DNA of 64,000 nt from DASREM01 sp035652095 (lineage in GTDB: Bacteria > Acidobacteriota > Terriglobia > Terriglobales > Acidobacteriaceae), in contig DASREM010000006.1 of assembly GCA_035652095.1 (NCBI GenBank), forward strand, positions 1 to 64,000, read 5' to 3'. The translations under genes and the position numbers were made by a program. Shown one piece after another: positions 58,909 through 64,000 of the stretch. Positions within the stretch are counted from its first letter, which is position 1. Every line of letters begins with the position of its first letter. The notes below the pieces were generated by a model that did not search any database, had not been told where the DNA came from, and was given only the letters and a program-made list of their open reading frames with translations.

Positions 58909-59847
58909 ATGTCAGATTCCATGCAGCTAGTCTTTTGCGGCACGCCCCAGTTTGCAGTGCCCACATTGCAGGCTCTGATTGACAATCAGTTTCAGATAGG
59001 TCTGGTAGTGACTCAGCCCGATCGTCCCCAGGGACGCGGGTTACAGCTCTCCGCTTCACCAGTGAAGCAGCGGGCGTTGAATCTTGGCCTTCCGCTAACC
59101 CAACCGGACAAGATCAAGAACAATCAGGAATTTCGAGACCGACTCGCTGGTCTCGCTCCGGACGCAATCATCGTCGTAGGATATGGCCGCATCATTCCGC
59201 AGTGGATGATTGATCTGCCGCGACTTGGAAATATCAACCTGCACGGCTCATTACTTCCCAAGTATCGTGGGGCAGCGCCGGTTCAGTGGGCGATCGCATC
59301 CGGCGAGATCATCACGGGCGTGACTACAATGCGGATCGACGCTGGCCTTGATACTGGAGACATACTCCTGCAGCGCGAAATGAATATTCAACCCGAGGAT
59401 ACCTCGGAGACCCTCGCTCCGCGCCTGGCCACAATAGGCGCTGAGTTGATGGTCGAAACGCTTCGAGGGCTCCGGGCAGGGAACGTGTCGCCGGTCCCAC
59501 AGGATCACTCCAAAGCAAGCCTTGCCCCGATCTTAAGAAAGGAAGACGGTCTTATCGACTTTCACCTGCCCGCTAAACAGATACAAGACAGGCTCCGAGG
59601 ATTTCAGCCGTGGCCAGGGGCATTTACCAAGTTTCGTGACAGGACCTTCAACGTTTGGCGCGCAATCGTCACCCAGCAGAGCATTCCTGAGGGACAGTTG
59701 GCGGTGGACAATCGCCTGCTGGTGGGTTGCGGTAACAACACCGCTCTGGAACTCCTGGAAGTTCAGCCCGAGGGCAAGAAGCGGATGCCGGCGGCAGATT
59801 TTGTGAGAGGGTATCGTCCCAAGCCTGGGGAACGGCTAGGCAGTTGA
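58909..59847 (+). CDS. fmt: Methionyl-tRNA formyltransferase
   Basis: A 312-residue enzyme that formylates initiator Met-tRNA with 10-formyltetrahydrofolate. It starts LVFCGTPQFAVPTLQALI and contains VVTQPDRPQGRG, the catalytic loop NINLHGSLLPKYRGAAPVQW, MRIDAGLDTGDIL and the C-terminal tRNA-binding domain (about 205-312). Normal length. ATG 58921 is an alternative start. Its stop overlaps the TTG start of rsmB by 4 bases. Confidence 0.96.
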   Translation: MSDSMQLVFCGTPQFAVPTLQALIDNQFQIGLVVTQPDRPQGRGLQLSASPVKQRALNLGLPLTQPDKIKNNQEFRDRLAGLAPDAIIVVGYGRIIPQWMIDLPRLGNINLHGSLLPKYRGAAPVQWAIASGEIITGVTTMRIDAGLDTGDILLQREMNIQPEDTSETLAPRLATIGAELMVETLRGLRAGNVSPVPQDHSKASLAPILRKEDGLIDFHLPAKQIQDRLRGFQPWPGAFTKFRDRTFNVWRAIVTQQSIPEGQLAVDNRLLVGCGNNTALELLEVQPEGKKRMPAADFVRGYRPKPGERLGS

Positions 59848-61208
59848 AGTCTGAACGAGCAATCCCGAAATCTGGTGCGTCTCCCGCGCGAATTGCTGCG
59901 TTTGACGTCCTACTTCAGGTGGCTCGCAAGAACTCCTATGCTTCAGAGCTACTTCATTCCCGTGCCTACCAGGACCTCTCTGCCGCGGATCACCGTTTGG
60001 CGACAGAGTTGGTTATGGGAACGCTGCGCTGGCAGTCGCGCCTGGACCAGTACATCGAGCAGTTTTCTGCCCAGCCTTTTTCCAAACTTGACCCGGAAGT
60101 TGTCGCGGCGCTCCGACTAGCTCTCTATCAACTGCACTACCTCGATCGCATTCCTTCCCGTGCGGCCGTAAATGAAAGCGTCGAGTTGGTGAAGCGGGCC
60201 CGTAAGATTTCGGCTGCACCATTTGTGAACGCGGTACTGCGGAGAGCAGGGAAAGCGGCTAATCCCGCCGACTTGGTAGCAACCGCGCCAAGCTCCGCGG
60301 AGGACATTGCCTCACGTCTGTCGCATCCGCGCTGGATGGTCGAGCGTTGGGTCCAGCATCTCGGAATGGAAGCTGCACAAGGCCTTTGCTGCTATGACCA
60401 ACAAGTGCCGGAGACGGCGGTCCGGATTACCCGAAGCGATGACATCGCGCAATTGCAGGCCTCGGGTGCAGCGCTCGCAGCGGGTCGTATTCTCACTTCC
60501 GCCCGGATCGTGCGTTCAGGAGACATAACCTCAGCCGCGGCATTTCGCGAAGGTCGAATCGCGATTCAAGACGAGGCCTCACAACTGGTAGCTCTGTTGG
60601 TGGGACATGGGAAGAACGTTCTGGATTGTTGCGCGGCCCCCGGCGGCAAAACCCGCATCCTCGCGGAGCGGAACCCGGAAGCGCGAATTGTGGCGGCCGA
60701 ATTGCATCCGCATCGCGCTCGCCTGCTGCGCAAACTGGTTCGAAATCAGAACGTCATGGTCCTCGCGGCCGATGCTCGCAGCTTACCGCTCCACTTCCAG
60801 TTTGACCGGGTTCTGCTGGACGCTCCGTGCTCTGGGACCGGCACCCTGGCGCGCAATCCAGATATCAAGTGGCGGCTTCGCCCAGAGCACCTCTCGGATC
60901 TGCAAGGACGCCAATTGGCACTCCTGAGGTCGGCCATGAATCAAGTCGCACCTGGAGGCAGGCTGGTCTATGCCACGTGCTCGCTCGAACCGGAAGAAAA
61001 CGAAACCGTCGTTGAAAGCGCCCTCGCAGATCGCACTGACTTCCAGATACTGGAGTGCAGTGAGGAACTACAACGCTTGAAAGATGCTGGGGAACTCGCG
61101 ATCGAAGACTTGAGTTCGCTTACGCGAGGACCGTACCTGAGAACTACTCCGGGGATTCACCACTGCGACGGCTTTTTCGCAGCTATGTTAGAAAAATTCG
61201 CTACTTGA
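59844..61208 (+). CDS. rsmB: 16S rRNA m5C967 methyltransferase RsmB
   Basis: A 454-residue protein. The N-terminal NusB-like domain (about 15-145) includes RLATELVMGTLRWQSRLD and LRLALYQLHYLDRIPSRAAVNESVELVKRA. The methyltransferase part has the AdoMet motif VLDCCAAPGGKT, the PCS motif LDAPCSGTGTLARNPDIKW and the catalytic-Cys strand YATCSLEPEENE. TTG start overlapping fmt, as in other fmt-rsmB (sun) pairs. Its 3' end overlaps the convergent PASTA gene by 8 bases. Confidence 0.95.
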   Translation: MKSERAIPKSGASPARIAAFDVLLQVARKNSYASELLHSRAYQDLSAADHRLATELVMGTLRWQSRLDQYIEQFSAQPFSKLDPEVVAALRLALYQLHYLDRIPSRAAVNESVELVKRARKISAAPFVNAVLRRAGKAANPADLVATAPSSAEDIASRLSHPRWMVERWVQHLGMEAAQGLCCYDQQVPETAVRITRSDDIAQLQASGAALAAGRILTSARIVRSGDITSAAAFREGRIAIQDEASQLVALLVGHGKNVLDCCAAPGGKTRILAERNPEARIVAAELHPHRARLLRKLVRNQNVMVLAADARSLPLHFQFDRVLLDAPCSGTGTLARNPDIKWRLRPEHLSDLQGRQLALLRSAMNQVAPGGRLVYATCSLEPEENETVVESALADRTDFQILECSEELQRLKDAGELAIEDLSSLTRGPYLRTTPGIHHCDGFFAAMLEKFAT

Positions 61209-61950
61209 CCTGCAAGTTCACCACGGTTCCCGCCACCACCTTTTGCCCCGGAGTGGGATTTTGCGACAACACCACTCCGGTCATAGATACGGCATTCAGC
61301 GGATTCGGGGTAACCAGGACTTGAAGATCCGAAGCTGGGTTCGCCTCGGTAACACTGCCCAGGCGCAATCCCGCATCCTGCAGTGCCAGCGTGACGCTGT
61401 GCAACGGTTGACCGATGAAGCTCGGCATAACCAGCGCCTGGGGCGGCGGTGTGTCACTCACCAACAGGCTGATCTTTGGGGCCGCGACCTGGCTGGCGTT
61501 CGGTGGAGGGCTCTGCGAAAGGACCTCGCCGGCCACCGTTCCGGGCATCGCCACTTGAGCAATCGAGGCTATATCGAGCCCCCGTCGACGGATATTGATC
61601 TCGGCAGCACGTTGGCTTTGTCCCGTAACGTCCGGAATGTCGACTCTCTGCGGCCCCAGACTTTCCGCAACTCTTAGTTGCCAGCCGCGCCGTACCAGCG
61701 CCCCCGCTTCAGGGACCTGCGACAGAATCTTCCCCTCTGCAACTGTGGCGCTGAAGAATTGCCGCTCGACCACTAACTGGATCCCGCTCTCGCCAGCGAT
61801 TTTCGCCGCTTCCGGTGGACTCTTGCCAACCACGTCCGGCACCGTGACTTCCCGCCCATGAATGGCGAATCGCATGGCGGTGAGCGCCGAAACGAGCGCC
61901 ACCACCAGCAGCACAAGTCCGAGCAGGACCAACCGGAAGAATGATTTCAT
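61201..61950 (-). CDS. Membrane-anchored PASTA-repeat protein
   Basis: A 249-residue protein with an N-terminal membrane anchor (VLLGLVLLVVALVSALTAM) and three PASTA repeats, beginning near VTVPDVVGKSPPEAAKIAGES, VDIPDVTGQSQRAAEINIRR and VMPSFIGQPLHSVTLALQD. PASTA domains bind peptidoglycan or beta-lactam-like ligands in kinases and penicillin-binding proteins; here no kinase or enzymatic domain is attached. It may sense or tether cell wall. It is convergent with rsmB. Confidence 0.9.
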   Translation of the reverse strand: MKSFFRLVLLGLVLLVVALVSALTAMRFAIHGREVTVPDVVGKSPPEAAKIAGESGIQLVVERQFFSATVAEGKILSQVPEAGALVRRGWQLRVAESLGPQRVDIPDVTGQSQRAAEINIRRRGLDIASIAQVAMPGTVAGEVLSQSPPPNASQVAAPKISLLVSDTPPPQALVMPSFIGQPLHSVTLALQDAGLRLGSVTEANPASDLQVLVTPNPLNAVSMTGVVLSQNPTPGQKVVAGTVVNLQVK

Positions 61951-62041
61951 CGGTGAGTTCCGATTATAGCTTCAGGGCGGGTTGTTCGGACCGTCGCGTC
62001 GTTAGGTGTAGGATAGGAGCTTACTTTTTTCGAGGCGAACG

Positions 62042-63367
62042 ATGAGCGCTCCGACCATTCCTGCCCAGAAACAAGCACGCCTGACCCAGGCCGAAATCAA
62101 CCGCAAGCAGAAGGAGTACATTTTCCCGGCCGTCTCCACATATTTTTCAGAGCCGGTACCGATGGATCACGGCTCCATGCAGCACGTTTGGGACGTGAAC
62201 GGGAAGAAGTACCTCGATTTCTTTGGCGGAATTGTCACCATCAGCGTGGGGCATTGCAATCCCCGCGTCATCGCACGTACCAAGGAACAGATCGATCGCC
62301 TGCAGCACGTTTCCACTTGCTTCCCCACCCAACCCATGGTGGATTTGGCGGAGAAGCTGGCCCAGATTACGCCGGGCACGATCAGGAAATCGTACTTCAC
62401 CAACAGCGGAACGGAGGCGAACGAAACCGCCATCCAGGTCGCCCGTATGCACACGGGAAACCTGGAGGTCGTCGCACTCCGCCATGGTTACAGCGGACGC
62501 TCCTCCCTGGCTCGCGGCTTGACCGGCATGAATACCTGGCGGCGTGCCACGGTAGAGGTTGGCATCGTGCACGCTATGAACCCGTACTGCTATCGCTGTC
62601 CGCTCAGCCTCAAGTATCCGGACTGCGGAGTGGCTTGCGCCAAAGACATCGAGAGTGTTATCCAGTGTTCGACCTCAGGCCGCATTGCGGCATTTCTTGC
62701 AGAACCGATTCAGGGAGTCGCTGGTTTCATCACTCCCCCAAAGGAGTATTTCAAGATTGCCTTCAGCATCGTCAAGCAGTACGGTGGCGACTTTATCTCC
62801 GATGAAGTGCAAACTGCCTGGGGCAGGACCGGCCATAAATGGTTTGGCATTGAGCACTGGGAAGTCGAGCCCGACATGATCACATCGGCAAAAGGTCTGG
62901 GCAATGGCATTCCAGTGGGGATCACCGTAGCCAAGCCCGAGATCGCGGATTCCTTCCAGGGACTGACCATTTCAACCTTCGGCGGCAATCCTGTTACTTC
63001 TGCGACGGCCAAGGCAGTCATTGACGTGATCGAGGAAGACGACCTGCGCACCAACGCCGCCGTAGTGGGAGATTACTTCCGTCTCAAACTCGAGGAATTG
63101 CAGGAGAAGCATAGTCTGATCGGCGACGTTCGAGGCATGGGCCTGATGCAGGCGCTCGAGCTCGTGGAGGACCGCAACACCAAACAGCCGGCCGCTTCGG
63201 GCACGGCGGCGCTCATGGAGGCCGCCCGCAAACGAGGTCTCCTTATCGGTAAAGGCGGGTTTTTTGGCAATGTGATTCGCATGTCTCCGCCGCTTAACAT
63301 TTCCAAAAACGATGTCGACGAAGCTGTCCGGGTCCTGGACGAAAGCTTCAGCGAGATCAGCCACTGA
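62042..63367 (+). CDS. Class-III PLP-dependent aminotransferase (AGXT2-like)
   Basis: A 441-residue enzyme. The PLP lysine is K284 (TSAKGLGNGIPVG), with FTNSGTEANETA, LRHGYSGRS, EPIQGVAGFI and ISDEVQTAWGRTG also characteristic of class III. It is closest in type to alanine-glyoxylate / 4-aminobutyrate aminotransferases, but the exact substrate cannot be read from sequence. Four cysteines (C183, C186, C195, C199) in MNPYCYRCPLSLKYPDCGVA could bind a metal. It is monocistronic as far as visible. Confidence 0.9.
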   Translation: MSAPTIPAQKQARLTQAEINRKQKEYIFPAVSTYFSEPVPMDHGSMQHVWDVNGKKYLDFFGGIVTISVGHCNPRVIARTKEQIDRLQHVSTCFPTQPMVDLAEKLAQITPGTIRKSYFTNSGTEANETAIQVARMHTGNLEVVALRHGYSGRSSLARGLTGMNTWRRATVEVGIVHAMNPYCYRCPLSLKYPDCGVACAKDIESVIQCSTSGRIAAFLAEPIQGVAGFITPPKEYFKIAFSIVKQYGGDFISDEVQTAWGRTGHKWFGIEHWEVEPDMITSAKGLGNGIPVGITVAKPEIADSFQGLTISTFGGNPVTSATAKAVIDVIEEDDLRTNAAVVGDYFRLKLEELQEKHSLIGDVRGMGLMQALELVEDRNTKQPAASGTAALMEAARKRGLLIGKGGFFGNVIRMSPPLNISKNDVDEAVRVLDESFSEISH

Positions 63368-63532
63368 GTGGGATTGTGATGCAAATTCTTGCATCTTGAC
63401 AGGCGGCTGCGCTGGATTCAAACTCCCTCTCCGCCGGATTTTGTCGTCCGGCCGGCCTCCGCTTAAGTTCTGCGATCGAGTTCTCTCGATCCCTTACTCT
63501 CACCTGTCAACATCACTCCGAGAGAGGAGACT

Positions 63533-64000
63533 ATGAAACCACGTTGCAATCTGCTTGTTCTGGCATTAGGGATCGTTCTCACAACCGCCCTCACCCAAAA
63601 CGCATTCGGCCGACATTTCCGCGCCGCGGCGAACTATTCGGTAGCACACGCTCCTATCGCAATTGCTGCTGGAGATTTCACCGGGCATGGCAAAATTGAC
63701 CTCGCCGTGCGACACCTCGACAACACCATCAGCGTGCTGCGAGGGCACGGAGACGGCACGTTTGACTCAGCTGTGCACTATCAACTGGCCGCGGCTCCAG
63801 GCACCGCTCTTGCAGCACTCAACCAGAAGCAGTCTTTGTACTTGACCGGCAATCAGTTGGTCGCTTCCGTCAGTGCAGATTTCAACTGCGACGGAGTGTC
63901 GGACCAGGCGCTCACGGCTTCCGGCAAGAATCGCGTCAGCATTCTTCTTGGAGAGCGAGCCAGCCTACAACTTCCGCCGACTGGAAACATCCTGCAGAAT
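63533..64000 (+). CDS. Start of an exported FG-GAP/VCBS-repeat protein
   Basis: The frame from ATG 63533 runs 156 codons off the right edge. A signal peptide (LLVLALGIVLTTALTQNAFG) is followed by FG-GAP-like repeats: YSVAHAPIAIAAGDFTGHGK then IDLAVRHLDNTISVLRGHGDGTF, and SVSADFNCDGVSDQALTASGKNRVSILLG. Such proteins form beta-propellers on the cell surface or outside the cell, often with Ca-binding Asp residues (here GDFTGHGKID and ADFNCDGVSD). A GAGAGGAGAC ribosome site precedes the ATG. Total length and any C-terminal sorting domain are unseen. Confidence 0.85.
   Translation, partial: MKPRCNLLVLALGIVLTTALTQNAFGRHFRAAANYSVAHAPIAIAAGDFTGHGKIDLAVRHLDNTISVLRGHGDGTFDSAVHYQLAAAPGTALAALNQKQSLYLTGNQLVASVSADFNCDGVSDQALTASGKNRVSILLGERASLQLPPTGNILQN

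Noticed and set aside
1..64000. CRISPR array, insertion sequences, tRNA or rRNA genes
   Set aside because: No regular repeat-spacer series, transposase frame, tRNA cloverleaf or rRNA-like stretch was recognised by eye.

Overview
The window (about 60% G+C) looks like a chromosomal segment of a motile diderm bacterium. L-ring and P-ring genes (flgH, flgI), a SurA-type periplasmic chaperone and many exported proteins show a two-membrane envelope. Dense overlapping operons, FlrB/FlrC-type flagellar control, a PASTA protein beside def-fmt-rsmB and an FG-GAP protein fit Acidobacteriota (Terriglobia-like). That placement is inference from gene style, not from a marker gene; no rRNA, tRNA, CRISPR array or insertion sequence was seen.

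Regions. 1-5.4 kb: minus-strand signalling genes (start of a probable GAF regulator, a receiver-HDOD protein, a three-PAS histidine kinase, a membrane diguanylate cyclase). 5.6-10.9 kb: an OmpR-type regulator overlapping a degenerate kinase, then a flagellar control block: a sigma-54 activator with a degenerate receiver and no DNA-binding domain, an FlrB-like kinase and a complete FlrC-like activator. 10.9-38.5 kb: an almost unbroken plus-strand run, flgBC-fliEFGHIJ-fliK-flgDE-fliL-fliN-fliOPQR-flhBA-fliA-fliM-fliN2-(MshEN protein)-(CheY/CheX fusion)-flgFGAHIJ, then a sigma-28 unit flgM-(61 aa)-flgN-flgK-flgL. 38.5-42.3 kb: a minus-strand late unit read fliC-flaG-fliD-fliS-(FliT-like). 42.6-44.5 kb: flbD-motA-motB. 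44.5-45.0 kb: apparent gene debris. 45.0-52.2 kb: a lone receiver, an M1-type metallopeptidase, a TPR-gluzincin, a PP2C-like protein and an M49-like peptidase. 52.4-64 kb: housekeeping and signalling genes (surA-like, yhaM-like, glycine-zipper lipoprotein, NarX/NarL-type pair, aroC, def-fmt-rsmB, PASTA protein, class-III aminotransferase, start of an FG-GAP protein).

How it fits together. The cluster encodes rod, MS and C rings, export gate and ATPase, hook, P and L rings, junction proteins, cap, filament, stator, chaperones and the sigma-28/FlgM switch. FlrB/FlrC plus the DNA-binding-less activator probably drive the middle genes through sigma-54; FliA then reads the late units. Two sigma-28 promoters match the known TAAAGTTT-N11-GCCGATAA pattern well, before flgM and before fliC, and two weaker ones are noted. 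flhF/flhG, csrA/fliW and the core cheA/cheW/cheR/cheB genes are not in the window.

The most unusual points are a Cys-rich MshEN-domain protein (possible cyclic-di-GMP receptor) inside the C-ring operon, a CheX whose front has been replaced by the first residues of a CheY, an FlhB with NPTE instead of NPTH, reduced or altered FlgD, FlgJ, FliO and FlgH, two SpoA-domain FliN proteins, and a folded 5' leader on fliC with several GGA motifs.
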